The notes: generated by a model from the sequence alone, not told the origin. A stretch of DNA of 41,560 nucleotides from Lojkania enalia (GCA_010094045.1 ML986685.1:2852-44411), one strand, 5' to 3'. Counted from the stretch's first letter, positions 11,520 through 24,599 are shown. Numbers and translations: made by a program.

Positions 11520-12720
11520 TAGTTATAAGAAAAGAGATACCTTTAGTAAGTAACGTAGGAAACTTACGCAAGTAGAATCTTAGGATTAGCTAGTAAGGCC
11601 ACCTCTTTAGAGGTAGGTATAATAACTATATTTATAAGAATGTAAAATAAGTTAATATAATAATAGGAACAGCTAGTCCTAGTAGATAAATAGATAAGAA
11701 GCCTAAAGGAGACTTAGGATAGCCTTCTTAAAAGTCTTAAAAGAATATAAGAAATAGTTAATAATAAGTAGGGAATAGGACTCGCGGGAATTATCTAGAA
11801 ACTTGAGTAAGTTAAAAGAGCGCTACTAATAATATATTATTAGCAACGAATTAAGTTAGTACTACTTAATAAGTTTAATAGAACTAAGTCTAAACTTAAA
11901 GAATTTCTAGTAGTAGTAAAAATTTACATTAATACTAACCTAGATATTATCTAATATAAGAATAAGAAAGTACTATTTATAGGAGCCTATCTAATAGGTA
12001 AACTACTTGACTAGTTCTAGTCCTTTCTAATAGATTTCAAGAACTACGCGGAAGAATACTAGAAAAGCGAAACTAAGGTAATATTTACAAGCCTAATATA
12101 CTTCTAATAAAAACTTAAACTAGCGTTCGGAGATATTAACAAAGTATAAGTAGTAGAAGATAGATTTTATAATCTAGTTTAACTAGAATCTATTACCTTA
12201 TATATATTAAGTTTTTAACAACTCTCGAATAAAGTTATATAGAACGACTATAGTATAATAGTAAAGTTCTGTAGAGGATTAAAAATAGAAATAAGAAGGG
12301 TAATAATATATATAGAATAACCCTAGGATCTAGTATTATACTTCTAACTAGTAAAAAGAATCGATAACGAACTATACTAGTTTAAAAATAAGAAAAGGTA
12401 AGTATACTACTAAAGAGCATACTTTTTAGCAAGAGCTGCCGACGCGGGCGGACCTATAGATCTAAGCGCTACTAGAGAAAAGAAGCCTAAGCTATAGGTA
12501 ACTTAAGAAAAGAAGACTTAGAAAAAAGATATTAAGTACTATAATTGTTAAAAACTAGGATATATAGTAAAGAAATGTCGAAGTAAAAAGAAAGAAAAGA
12601 AAAACTGGCCTATAGAAGACAAACCGCAGGAAGTAGGTAAAGAGAAACTAGCCGCAACTATAGAATATAGAACCCTATATTAGTTCTCCTATAATAAAGA
12701 CGAGTGTTAAATATATCGAC
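11520..12720 (+). pseudogene. Gypsy D gag relic
   Basis: The N-terminal part has a coiled-coil-like stretch near 11600-11770 (ATSLEVGIITIFIRM, then IRSLKET and LLKSLKEYKK). A long middle part follows, of the position and size expected for capsid. A zinc knuckle is at about 12537-12587 (YYNC-KLGYIVKKCRSKK). Two cysteine positions are intact; the first Cys and the His have become Tyr by RIP. The start is not identifiable because no reliable ATG survives. The region 12720-13640 is the gag-pol linker and has no recognisable domain. Confidence 0.75.
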
Positions 12721-13639
12721 AACTTAAAGAAGCTATAAGATATTAGCCTTAGAAGAAAATATAACTTATAGTAACATAGAAACGTATAAAAAGATAGCTA
12801 GAAGAAGTTTAAGAAGAATTAGATAAGAATAAAAAAAATAAATACCCTATTATAAATAGAAGAAACTACTATTAGAGTACTAATACTTAAACCAGCACCT
12901 AGAATATATTCTATATACTAACGAGGAATAATCGAGTATAAATAGGGAATGCCAGCTTCTATAGCTACCCTATAAGAAGAACTACCTATAAGATTCTACG
13001 ATAAAAATAGGCTAGGATAAAATATTGTTAACGTTTATAAAGAATAGTAAAATACCTACCCTAGAGAAATCCGCTTCTTATACTTCCAAAAATAGATAGA
13101 AACGATAAAAATAGTAGAAGGATATCTTAATATAATAGATTGGGATAAGGCTGTATATATAGTACGGAAAGTAGTAGTCTTTTTATAAAGTAAAGTGCTA
13201 GTAAAATACTAGGTACTAAAGGCATTACAATATAAATAAGAATAGGACTACTAGGTTAGAGAAGACGATAACCCTCGTATAAACTAATACTATCTAACAT
13301 ATTTTAAGATAGTATAGATATTATATATTAAATAATAATGTAAGACCTACTAAAAAAGAAAAGAAAATATAGGTATATAGCTAAGACAACTAAATAAAAA
13401 CGAGGTACTAGAAAACCTTATAAAGTAAGAAGCTATAATAGGATAGGAAGTTACTAAATAAATCTAAAACTATATAGTACTTAAACTAGAACCTTTACTA
13501 CCTAAAGTATATATTAGAGGAAGATTGTAGTATAAATGTCTAGAACGAAAATGCCTAAAGTATATATCTATAAAAGAAGTAATAGCCTACTAGCCTAAGA
13601 TAACTTAACTATACAGAAATATAGGAGAATACTATCTTA

Positions 13640-16600
13640 TAATACTAGGATAATATTACAACTATAAGGTATATATACTTATTAATAGTAGAGCAATAAA
13701 GAATTTTATAGCTAGCAACTATATTACTAGAAAAGGAATACTTATAGTATAATTAGAACGACCCTATATAATCTAAACTATAGAAGGAAAAGATTTTTAA
13801 AAGAAAGTTATATATACTATAGAATCTAGAGAGTTTAAAATTTTAGGAACAACCTAATAAGGATAAATCTTCTAAATTATAGAAATTACCAACTATAATA
13901 TTATCCTAGGAATTCTATAGTTAAGAAAGGAAAACCTCTAGATAAACTAGTAAACGGGACGAATTATCCTTAAAGATTCTAGCTAGCTAGTTAAAGAATA
14001 ACTTGCTATAATAGTAAAAGAAGTAGTAAAAGAGTTATTCCTAATAGGGGATGTATTATATAGTATACCTAAAGAATACTAATACTTAATAAAACAACTT
14101 TAAAAACTACTATAATACCTACCTAAATATAGAGAATATAATTATAAAATTAAACTCTAACTAGAAAAAGAATCTAGATATAGACTAATATATAGTTTAA
14201 TACTAAGGGAGGTAGAGGCTTTAGAATAATATATAGACGAATACCTAAAGAAAGAAATAATCTAAGAGTTAAGCTTACTAGTAGTATACCTTATACTCTT
14301 CGTAGATAAGAAAGGAATAATAGACCTATAAATATATATCAATTATCGCGCCCTTAATAATATTACTATTAAGAACTGATATCCTCTACTACTTATCCGT
14401 GACTTAAAAGAGTAGTTAAGAGAAGCTACGATCTTTATAAAATTAGACATCTAGAATATATACTACTAAATCTATATTAAAGAAGAAGACGAATAGAAAA
14501 TAGTATTTAGAATAAAAAAGGGACTTTTTAAATACCTAGTTATACTATTTAGACTTACTAATATACTAGCTACTTTCTAAAAACGAATTAATAAGGTACT
14601 AAGACTATACCTCAGACGATTCTATATAGTATATTTAGACGACGTTCTTATATACTTAAAAATAAAGTAAGAATATAAGAAATATATTAAACAAGTATTA
14701 CGCGTATTATAAGTAGTAAAATTATACCTTAAAATAAGGAAATATAAATTTTATACTATATAAACAGACTACTTAGGATTTATTATTAAACTAGAACAAC
14801 TATAAATAGACCTAAATAAATTAGTAGTAATTAGAGACTAGCTAATCTTAAAGTTAGTTAAAGATGTCTAATCCTTTATAGGATTCTATAACTTCTATTA
14901 AACTTTTATAGATAATTAGAGTAATATAACTATACTCTTAACTTAACTATTAAAGAAAGATATTACTTTTATATAGGGAAATAAATAAGTAAAAGCTTTC
15001 TAAGAAGTTAAGAAATAATTTTAGTAAGAACTAGTACTAAAACTCTACAACCTAGAAAAGAAAGCTCTTATAGAAACTAACGTATTAGGAATAAGAATAG
15101 CCGGAATTCTTATATAAATCTACAATAGAAAACGACACCTAGTAGTATACTATTTACGAAAACTTATACTAGTAGAGATAAATTATAATATATATAACTA
15201 AGAACTTCTAACTATTATAGTATACTTTAAAGAATAGCGTATATACTTATAGAGAGTAAAATAGTAAACCGAAGTCTATTATAATTATAAGAATCTTACT
15301 ACCTTCTTTACTACTAAAACTCTTACTCTTAGATAGGTTAGATAGTTATAAAAACTAGCTACATTCGACTTTAAGATTATCTATATTAGCGGAAAATAAA
15401 ACTAAAGAGTAGACGTATTAAGTAGACTGCTAGGATATAAGTAAGAGAAAGGAACTACAGCTATACTACTAAGAAGATAATAAGATAGAAGTATAGTATA
15501 CAATTACCTACAACTTACAGCAACAACTATTATTAAAGAAGTAAGCTGGATAATACTAATTAGATTAGTAATAGACGGAATACCTGAAGAACTTTAAGAA
15601 TAAGAACTAGAATAGGTAGATAGACTACTATACGTCTACAATCGAATCTATATACTAGCTAAAGTTAGAAAAGAATTTATTAGATAATTCTACGAAGCCC
15701 CTACCTATAGATATTAAGGAATAGAGAAAATATTAGAACAAATCCTTAGAGGGTTCTACTTTCCTAAAGTAAGAAAATAGGTAAAGAATATATTATAAGA
15801 ATATATAGACTATTAATAGAATAAACTTAATAGATATATATCTTATAAACTATTATAAATTCTAAAAATACTAACTAGGCTATAGATAGAAGTTACTATA
15901 GACTTTATTATTAAGCTACTAAAGTTAAAAGACTATCTAAAGGGAGAAGTATACGACTCTATTATAATAATTATAGATAGACTTATAAAATACACCTACT
16001 TTATCTCTTATAATAAAGTATTATTAGTAGAATAGGTTGCGAATATCTTTCTAAAGTAGATTATCGTATAATATAGAGTACTATAAAAGATAATTATAGA
16101 CTAAGATACTAAATTTACTTTAAAGTTTTAGCAAACAATTATAAACTTACTAGAAATTAAATATAAGATATTTATAGCATTTTACTTATAAATAGATAGA
16201 TAGATTAAATAAATAAACTAAATAGTAGAGTAATATTTATAGTACTACCTTAACTATAGATAAAATAATTAGATAATACTACTACTAATAGTATAACTCG
16301 CGTATAATAGTACTATATATAGTATAACCGGAGTATTACTATTTATAGCAAACTATAGATATAAACTTAAAACCTATAATACTCTAATTAAAGTAATATT
16401 ATAAGTACTTTAAGTATAGGAACGAGTTAAGACTATTTAATAAACGTAAGATTTACTAAAGAAAGACTTCTAGTTCCTATAATATACTATAAAAAAATAT
16501 TATAATAAGAAATATAAATAACTACCTTATTTTAAGAAGGGAGAAAAAGTTTAGCTACTACAATAAAATATTTAAAGTAAACAACTAAGTAGTAAATTAG

Positions 16601-16955
16601 ACTATATTAAAATTAGACTATACAAAATTAAAGAATAAATATTACCTATAAACTATTAACTTAAATTATCTATAACTATAAAAATTCACCTAACCTTCTA
16701 TATTATATTTATAGAAAAGGTACCTTAAGATACTAAACTAGTAATATATAATATAGACGCGTATAGAGAAGACCGGGAATAGGAAGTTAAGAAAATAATA
16801 AGATATAAGATATAGAATAGTAAATAGTACTATCTAATTAAATAGTTAGAAATAGATAAATATAGGAACTTATAGGATAATACCTAGAAGCTAGAAGAAA
16901 ACCTTAACCTTATAATATTATAGGTATATTATAAAACCTAAACTCGCGAAGAAAA
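13640..16955 (+). pseudogene. Gypsy D pol relic (PR, RT, RNase H, integrase, chromodomain)
   Basis: The protease active site reads LINSRA at 13678-13695 where the family has LIDSGA; a downstream IILGIL-L stretch near 13900 is the flap/ILG block. RT keeps YLDD at 14632-14643 (VYLDDVLIY). RNase H starts near 15075 (ETNVLGIRIAGIL). The integrase zinc-binding region begins near 15690 (IEKILEQILRGFYFPK). The core follows (IDFIIKLPK near 15900, IDRLIKY near 15975, a DTKFTLKF block near 16110, then NSTIYSITGVLLF near 16300). A chromodomain lies at about 16790-16950, ending KLEENLNL. Stops at Gln/Trp positions are frequent. The best pol reading frame in the window is here and in A. Confidence 0.92.
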
Positions 16956-16959
16956 TCTA

Positions 16960-17591
16960 GAGATAGAGTAGTAGGATTAAATAATATTAGCTATATTATA
17001 GAAGGCAACTCTACTTTAGAAAAGAGATTTATCTTATAATCTACTTCTTCTTCTTCCTTAAGCTACTCCCACGTATATTTATAACCCTCTATCTACTTAT
17101 ACTTCGCTTATTCGCGAATCTTCTAAAGACGCTAGATTTTTATATAAGCCGCTGCTACCTTATTAAAAAGTTGTTCTAACTCTTCTTAGGCTAGATAAAT
17201 CTCCTCCTCTAGTTTCGCAATTTCAGCATCCCGCTTTACTACTAGGAAGAATTAGGAACGAACTAGTATTATAGGACTATAATATACGAGTAATCTAAAT
17301 ATTACGATCCGTATTATATAATAAATATATACTAGTATAAAGATACTCTAAATAATATAACTTTTTAAATATCTCCTTCTTATCTATTTTATAAGTTAAC
17401 TTCTTACGGGAATACTAGAAATAAGATGTAATAACCTCGTCTAAACAGTCTATATAATTAATATAATAGTATCTACTTAGAGTTAAATAATAAAGGAGAG
17501 GTATTAGGAATATATATAATCTTAATAAAGATAGCGTACTAACCCTACTATATATTAGATTAGAACGGGAAAACTCTTAAACTAAGAGTTT
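16960..17591 (-). pseudogene. Antisense ORF relic(s) in gypsy D 3' region: Cys-rich part and coiled coil
   Basis: On the strand opposite to pol, two protein-like stretches follow each other. The upstream one (about 17260-17450) reads CLDEVITSYF-YSRKKLTYK and on to KEIFKKLYYLEYLYTSIYLL; the Tyr residues are likely former Cys, so the original may have been a C-x2-C-type cluster. The downstream one (about 16990-17260), in a different phase, reads FFLVVKRDAEIAKLEEEI, then EELEQLFNKVAAAYIKI, a typical coiled coil. Both recur in D' (18530-19010, plus strand). The phase change could be an intron or a frameshift. No function is assigned. Coiled-coil proteins with Cys clusters are common repeat-linked fungal hypotheticals (general knowledge, not searched). 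Confidence 0.5.
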
Positions 17592-17604
17592 AGAGGGGGA
17601 AAGT
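17592..17604 (+). other. Polypurine tract of gypsy D
   Basis: AGAGGGGGAAAGT directly before the 3' LTR, the expected plus-strand primer. The D' equivalent is at 18377-18391 in reverse. Confidence 0.75.
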
Positions 17605-17606
17605 AG

Positions 17607-17965
17607 TATTATAGATACCCCTGCGGGAATCCCCGTATTAGATTTAATTAAGATCTAGAACTCTATATAGCTAAAAGAATAAGACTAATATAAGATATAT
17701 AATATACTTAATAACTTAGTTAATTAAATAACTAAGTATACTTAGTCGCTTAATTAATTAAGTAAGAAAGAATAATAAGGGAACTAAATTATATTTAATA
17801 ACTTTATAACTCTAACTTTTATAGCTTTTTATAGTTAACTTAAATATCTTTTATATACTCTACTTATATACTTCTATTATAAGTTTATAAGAATAATCTC
17901 CTATAGTACGTAATTACTCTTAGTTATTACCTTATCTTATACCTAGCTAATTAGAGGCTATTATA
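17607..17965 (+). repeat. 3' LTR of gypsy D (359 bp)
   Basis: Same length as the 5' LTR (11111-11469). It is followed by the TSD copy TATAA (17966-17970). It keeps a GC-rich patch CCCCTGCGGGAATCCCCG near its start that the 5' LTR has lost. Confidence 0.94.
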
Positions 17966-18007
17966 TATAAGTATAGAGGTATTATAGTATTATTATAATA
18001 GTACTCC
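17966..18007. other. 42-base spacer between gypsy D and D' (edge of gypsy C)
   Basis: It consists of the D TSD copy TATAA, the last 30 bases of the gypsy C 3' LTR (17971-18000), two bases and the D' TSD copy ACTCC (18003-18007). The same sequence without inserts is seen in the B LTR and its flank at 35260-35300 in reverse. Confidence 0.92.
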
Positions 18008-18376
18008 TATAACAGCCTCTAATTAGCTAGGTATAGGGTAGGATAATAACTAAGAGTAATTATATACTATAAGGTGTATTATTCTTATAGGCTTATAATA
18101 GAAGTATATAAGTAGGGTATGCGAGAGATATTTAAGTTAACTATAAGAAGCTATAAAGATTAGAGTTGTAAGGTTATTAAATATAATTTAGTTCCCTTAT
18201 TATTTCTTCTTACTTAGTTATTTAATCAACCGAGCTACTAAGTATACTTAATTACTTAGTTAACTAAGCTATTAAACGCGTTATATACTTTATATTAGTT
18301 TTATTCTTTTAACTATATAGAGTTCTAAATCTTAATTAGATCTAGTATAGGGGTTCTTATAGGGATATCCGTAATA
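18008..18376 (-). repeat. 3' LTR of gypsy D' (369 bp)
   Basis: In reverse it begins TATTACGGATATCCCTATAA and ends GAGGCTGTTATA. It pairs with 25867-26235 and matches the LTRs of D apart from RIP-type transitions and small indels. Confidence 0.93.
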
Positions 18377-18529
18377 CTACCTTCCCTCTTTAAGCTCTTA
18401 GCCTAAGAGTTTTCTTATTCTAAACTAGTATATAGTAGAGTTAATATACTATTTTCGCTAAGACTATATATATTTCTAATATCTTCCCTTTATTATTTAA
18501 CTCTAAGTAGATATAATTATACTAATTAT

Positions 18530-19015
18530 ATAGACTGTTTAGGTAAAATAATTATACTTTATTCCTAGTATTCCCGTAAAAGTTTAACTTATAAGATAGA
18601 TAAGAAGAAGATACCTAAAAAATTATATTGTTTAGAGTACCTTTATACTAGTATATATTCGTTATACGACGCGGATTATAATACTTAAATTACTCGTACG
18701 TTATATTCCTATACTACTAGTCTATCTCTAATTCTTCCTAATAGTAAAGTAGGATACTGAAGTTGTAAAGCTAGAGGAGAAGATCCGTCTAGCCTAGGAG
18801 GAGTTAGAGCAACTTCTTAATAAGGTAGTAGTAGCTTACGCGAAGATTTAGCGTCTTTATAAAATTCGCGAATAAGTAAAGTATAGATAAGTAGAGGGTT
18901 ATTAATATACATAGGAGCAGCTTAAGGAGGAGAAGGAGGCGGATTGTAAGGCGGGTCTTCTTCTTAAAGTAGAGTTGCCTCTCGCAACGCAGTTAATATT
19001 ATTTAATCTTACTAC
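18530..19015 (+). pseudogene. Antisense ORF relic in gypsy D' 3' region
   Basis: Counterpart of the antisense frames in D. The Cys-rich stretch around 18530-18735 again has YSRKSLTYKIDKKKIPKKLY and then CLEYLYTSIYSLYDAD. The coiled coil at about 18715-19010 reads DTEVVKLEEKIRLA-EELEQ, then LLNKVVVAYAKI and EQLKEEKEADCKAGLLLK. Conservation of the charged heptad-like pattern between the two copies, with stops mainly at Gln-like TAG/TAA, suggests a former coding region on the strand opposite to pol. The function is unknown. Confidence 0.5.
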
Positions 19016-19296
19016 TCTATTTCTAGGTTTTCTTTGTAAATTTAGGTTCTGTAATATACCTACAACGCTGTAGGACTAAGGTTTTCTTCTAGCTTCTAGG
19101 TATTACTCTATAGGTTCTTATATTTATCTATTTCTAACTATTTAATTAGATAGTATTACTTGCTATTTTATATTCTATATTTTATTATCTCCTTAACTTC
19201 CTATTCCTAATCTTCTCTGTATACGTCTATATTATATACTACTAGTTTGGCATTTTAGGGTGCCTTTTCTATAAGTATAATATAGAAGGTTAGATG

Positions 19297-20644
19297 GATT
19301 TTTATAGTTGTAGATAATTTAAGTTAATAGTTTATAGGTAATATCTATTCTTTAATCTTATATAGTCCGATTTTAATATAGTCTAGTTTACTGCTTAGTT
19401 GTTTACTTTAAATATTTCGTCTTAGCAGCTAAACTTTTTCTCCCTTTTTAAAGTGAGGTAGTTATTTATATTTCTTATTATAGTATTTTTTTATAATATA
19501 TTATAAGAACTAGAGGTTTTTCTTTAATAAGTCTTACGTTTATTAGATAATCTCAACTTATTCCTATACCTGTAGTATTTATAATACTACTTTAATTAGG
19601 GTATTATAGGTTTTTAGTTTATATCCGTAGTTTACTATAAATAGTAATACTCCGGTTATACTATATATAGTACTATTATACGCGAGTTGTACTATTAATA
19701 GTAGTACTATCTAATTATTTTATTAGTAGTTAAGGTAGTATCTTAGGTATTATTCTACTGTTTAATTTATTTGCTCTATCTACCTATCTATTTATAAATA
19801 AAATGCTGTAAATAGTTTATATTTAATTTCTAGTAAGTTTATAATTATCTACTAAAACTTTAAGGTAAACTTAGTATCTTAGTCTATAATTATCTTCTAA
19901 GGTACTCTATACTATACTATAATCTATTTTAAGAAGATGTTTATAACTTATTCTACTAATAATACTTTATTATAGGGGATAAAGTAGGTGTATTTTATAA
20001 GTCTATCTACAATTATTATAATAGAGTTATATACTTCTTCTTTAGGGTAGTCTTTTAACTTTAGTAGCTTAACGATAAAGTCTATAATAATTTCTATCTA
20101 TAGTCTAGTAGGTATTTTTAGGTTTTATAATAGTCTATAAGGTATATATCTATTAGGTTTATTTTATTAGTAGTCTATATATTCTCGTAATATATTTTTT
20201 ACCTATTCCCTTACTTTAGAGAAGTAGAATCCTCTAAAGATTCGTTCTAGCGTTTTTTTAGTTCTTTAATATCTGTAGATAGGGGCTTTATAAAATTATC
20301 TAATAAATTCTTTTCTAATCTTAGCTAGTATATAGATTCGGTTATAAATATATAATAGCCTACCTACCTATTTTAGTTCTTATTCTTAGAGTTCTTTAGG
20401 TATTCCGTTTATTACTAATCTAATTAGAGTTATCTAGTTTACTTCTTTAGTAATAATTATTGCTGCGAGCTTTAGGTAATTATATACTATACGTCTATCT
20501 TATTATTTTCTTAGTAGTATAGCTATAGTTCCCTTCTCTTACTTATATTCTGGTAGTCTGCTTAATACGTCTACTTGTTAATTTTATCTTCTACTGATAT
20601 AGATAATCTTAAAGTTAAATATAGCTAGTTTTTATAACTATCTA
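19297..20644. repeat. 1348-base direct repeat, copy 1 (left of gap)
   Basis: Equal to 20655-22002 from first to last base at a constant offset of 1358, with no difference seen where I compared them. It covers the integrase part of gypsy D'. Other repeats here differ by many transitions, so such identity across a gap points to overlapping contig ends. Confidence 0.92.
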
Positions 20645-20654
20645 NNNNNNNNNN
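20645..20654. other. Assembly gap (10 N)
   Basis: Ten Ns of arbitrary length join the two copies of the 1348-base block inside gypsy D'. Confidence 1.
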
Positions 20655-22002
20655 GATTTTTATAGTTGTAGATAATTTAAGTTAATAGTTTATAGGTAAT
20701 ATCTATTCTTTAATCTTATATAGTCCGATTTTAATATAGTCTAGTTTACTGCTTAGTTGTTTACTTTAAATATTTCGTCTTAGCAGCTAAACTTTTTCTC
20801 CCTTTTTAAAGTGAGGTAGTTATTTATATTTCTTATTATAGTATTTTTTTATAATATATTATAAGAACTAGAGGTTTTTCTTTAATAAGTCTTACGTTTA
20901 TTAGATAATCTCAACTTATTCCTATACCTGTAGTATTTATAATACTACTTTAATTAGGGTATTATAGGTTTTTAGTTTATATCCGTAGTTTACTATAAAT
21001 AGTAATACTCCGGTTATACTATATATAGTACTATTATACGCGAGTTGTACTATTAATAGTAGTACTATCTAATTATTTTATTAGTAGTTAAGGTAGTATC
21101 TTAGGTATTATTCTACTGTTTAATTTATTTGCTCTATCTACCTATCTATTTATAAATAAAATGCTGTAAATAGTTTATATTTAATTTCTAGTAAGTTTAT
21201 AATTATCTACTAAAACTTTAAGGTAAACTTAGTATCTTAGTCTATAATTATCTTCTAAGGTACTCTATACTATACTATAATCTATTTTAAGAAGATGTTT
21301 ATAACTTATTCTACTAATAATACTTTATTATAGGGGATAAAGTAGGTGTATTTTATAAGTCTATCTACAATTATTATAATAGAGTTATATACTTCTTCTT
21401 TAGGGTAGTCTTTTAACTTTAGTAGCTTAACGATAAAGTCTATAATAATTTCTATCTATAGTCTAGTAGGTATTTTTAGGTTTTATAATAGTCTATAAGG
21501 TATATATCTATTAGGTTTATTTTATTAGTAGTCTATATATTCTCGTAATATATTTTTTACCTATTCCCTTACTTTAGAGAAGTAGAATCCTCTAAAGATT
21601 CGTTCTAGCGTTTTTTTAGTTCTTTAATATCTGTAGATAGGGGCTTTATAAAATTATCTAATAAATTCTTTTCTAATCTTAGCTAGTATATAGATTCGGT
21701 TATAAATATATAATAGCCTACCTACCTATTTTAGTTCTTATTCTTAGAGTTCTTTAGGTATTCCGTTTATTACTAATCTAATTAGAGTTATCTAGTTTAC
21801 TTCTTTAGTAATAATTATTGCTGCGAGCTTTAGGTAATTATATACTATACGTCTATCTTATTATTTTCTTAGTAGTATAGCTATAGTTCCCTTCTCTTAC
21901 TTATATTCTGGTAGTCTGCTTAATACGTCTACTTGTTAATTTTATCTTCTACTGATATAGATAATCTTAAAGTTAAATATAGCTAGTTTTTATAACTATC
22001 TA
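20655..22002. repeat. 1348-base direct repeat, copy 2 (right of gap)
   Basis: Second copy of 19297-20644. Right of 22002 the sequence continues into RNase H and RT of D' without a break. Confidence 0.92.
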
Positions 22003-24599
22003 ATCTATCTAGGGGTAAGAGTTTTAGTAGTAAAGAAGGTAGTAAGGTTTTTATAATTATAATAGACTTTAGTTTACTATTTTATTTCTTACAGGTACAC
22101 ACGCTATTCCTTAAAGTATATTATAATAGCTAGGAGTTCTTAGTTATATATATTATAATTTATCTCTACTAGTATAAGTTTTCGTAAATAGTATACTACT
22201 AGATATTATTTCCTATTATAGATTTATATAAGGATTCCAGCTATTCTTATTTCTAATACGTTAGTTTCTATAAAAGCTTTCTTTTCTGGGTTGTAGAGTT
22301 TTAGTACTACTTCTTATTAAAATTATTTCTTAACTTTTTAGAATGTTTTCTCTTATTTATTTCCCTATATAAAGGTAACGTCCTTCTTTAATAATTATAT
22401 TAAAGGTATAGTTATATTACTCTAATTATCTATAAAAGTTTAATAAAAGTTATAAAATCCTATAAAAGATTAGATATCTTTAACTAATTTTAGGGTTAGC
22501 TAGTCTCTAATTACTACTAATTTATTTAGGTCTATTTATAGTTGTTCTAGTTTAATAATAAATCCTAAGTAGTCTATTCTTATAGTATAGAATTCGTACT
22601 TTCTTACTTTAAAGTATAGTTTTACTGCTTATAATACGCGTAGTACTTATTTAATATATTTCTTATATTCCTATTTTATTTTTAAATACACGAGAACGTC
22701 GTCTAAATATACTATATAGAATTATCTAAAGTAGGGTCTTAGTATCTTATTAATTCGTTTTTAGAAGATAGCCGGTATATTAGTAAGTCTGAATAGTATA
22801 ACTAGGTATTTAAAGAGTCCCTTTTTTATTCTAAATGCTATTTTCTATTCGTCTCTTTCTTTAATACAGATTTAATAGTACGCGTTCTAGATATCTAATT
22901 TTATAAAGATAGTAGCTTCTTTTAATTAATTTCTTAAGTTATAAATAAGTAGTAAAGGATATTAATCCTTAATTATAATATTATTAAGGGTACGATAATT
23001 AATATATATTCGTAGATCGGTAGTTTCTTTCTTATCTACGAAGAGTATAGGGTGTACTACTAGTAAGTTTAATTCTCTAATTATTTATTTCTTTAGGTAT
23101 TCGTCTATATATTATTCTAGAACCTCTATTTCTCTTAGTATTAGGCTATATATTAGTCTATATCTAGGTTCTTTTTCTAGTTATAGTTTGATTTTATAAT
23201 CGTATTCTCTATATTTAGGTAGGTATTATAGTAGTTCTTAGAGTTGTTTTATTAAATATTAGTATTCTTTAGATATACTATATAATACGTTTCCTATTAG
23301 GAATAATTCTTTTACTACTTCTTTTACTATTATAGCGAGTTGTTCTTTAATTAGTTAGCTAGAGTTTTTAAGGATGATTCGTCCCGTTTACTAATTTATC
23401 TAAGGGTTTTCTTTTCTTAACTATAGGATTTCTAGGATAATATTATAGTTGGTGATCTTTATAATTTAGAATATTTATCCTTGTTAGGTTGTCCCTAGAA
23501 TTTTAAACTCTCCTAGTTCTATAGTATATATAACTTTCTTCTAGAAATCTTTTCCTTCTATAGTTTAAATTATATAAAGTCGTTCTAGTTATATTATAGG
23601 TATTTCTTTTCTAGCGATATAGTTGCTAGCTATAAAATTCTTTATTACTCTACTGTTAATAAGTATATATACTTTATAGCTATAGTACCGTCCGGGTGTT
23701 ATAAGGTAGTATTCTCCTATATTCCCGTACAACTAAATTATCTTAAACTAGTAGGCTATTACTTCTTTTATAGATATATGTTTTAGATATTTCCGTTCTA
23801 GATATTCGTATTATAGCCTTCCTCTAATATATACTTTAGATAGTAGGAGTCTAGGTTCGAGTACTATATAGTTTTAGGTTTGTTTAGTAACTTTCTATTC
23901 TATTATAGCTTCTTACTTTATAGAATTTCCTAGTACTTTATCTTTATTTAGTCGTCTTAGCTATACTCCTGTATTTTCCTTTCTTCTTTAGTATACCTTA
24001 TACTGTCGTTTAATATACGATATCTATACTATCTTAAAATATACTAGATAGTATTAGTTTATATAGGGGTTATTATCTTCTCTAATCTAGTAATCCTATT
24101 CTTATTTATATTGTGATACTTTTAGTATCTAGTATTTTACTAGTACTTCGCTTTATAAGAAAGCTACTACTTTCTATACTATATATACAGCCTTATCCCA
24201 ATCTATTATATTAAGGTGCCCTTCTACTACTTTCGTAGTTTCTATCTATTTTTAGAAGTATAAGAAGCGGATTTCCCTAGAGTAGATATTTTGCTATTCT
24301 TTATAAACGTCGATAATATCTTATTCTAGTCTATTTTTATTATAGAATCTTATAGGTAGTTCCTCTTATAGGGTAGCTATAAGAGCTAGGGTTTTCTATT
24401 TATACTCGATTATTTCTTATTAGTATATAGAATATACTCTAAGTACTAGTTTAGATATTAGTACTCTAGTAGTAGCTTCTTCTATTTATAACAAGGTATT
24501 TATTTCTTTATCTTTATCTAATATTTCCTAAACTTCTTCTAGCTATCTTTTTATATATTCCTGCGTTGCTATAAGTTATATTTTCTTCCTAAACTAATA

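Larger units (their letters stand above)
11111..17965 (+). mobile_element. Gypsy D: complete Ty3/gypsy chromovirus relic
   Basis: A 6855-base element with two 359-base LTRs, flanked by the TSD TATAA (11106-11110 and 17966-17970). It sits in the 3' LTR of gypsy C. Order: LTR, gag with coiled coil and zinc knuckle, protease, RT, RNase H, integrase, chromodomain, 3' accessory region with antisense frames, polypurine tract (17592-17604), LTR. It is RIP-inactivated throughout. The homologous copy D' lies in inverse orientation 42 bases to the right. Confidence 0.95.
19020..23720 (-). pseudogene. Gypsy D' pol relic, internally duplicated by the assembly gap
   Basis: Read right to left. The protease site LINSRV is near 23650-23670. 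RT keeps YLDD at 22698-22709 (reverse of GTCGTCTAAATA). RNase H lies around 21980-22330. The integrase is in both copies of the repeated block (20655-22002 and 19297-20644). The chromodomain is near 19020-19190. The domain order is as in D. The integrase appears twice only because of the duplicated block at the N run, which is probably not biological. Confidence 0.88.

Noticed and set aside
19297..22002. Tandem duplication of the integrase in D' as a biological event
   Set aside because: Apparent identity in a RIPed region and the N run between the copies point to an unmerged contig overlap.
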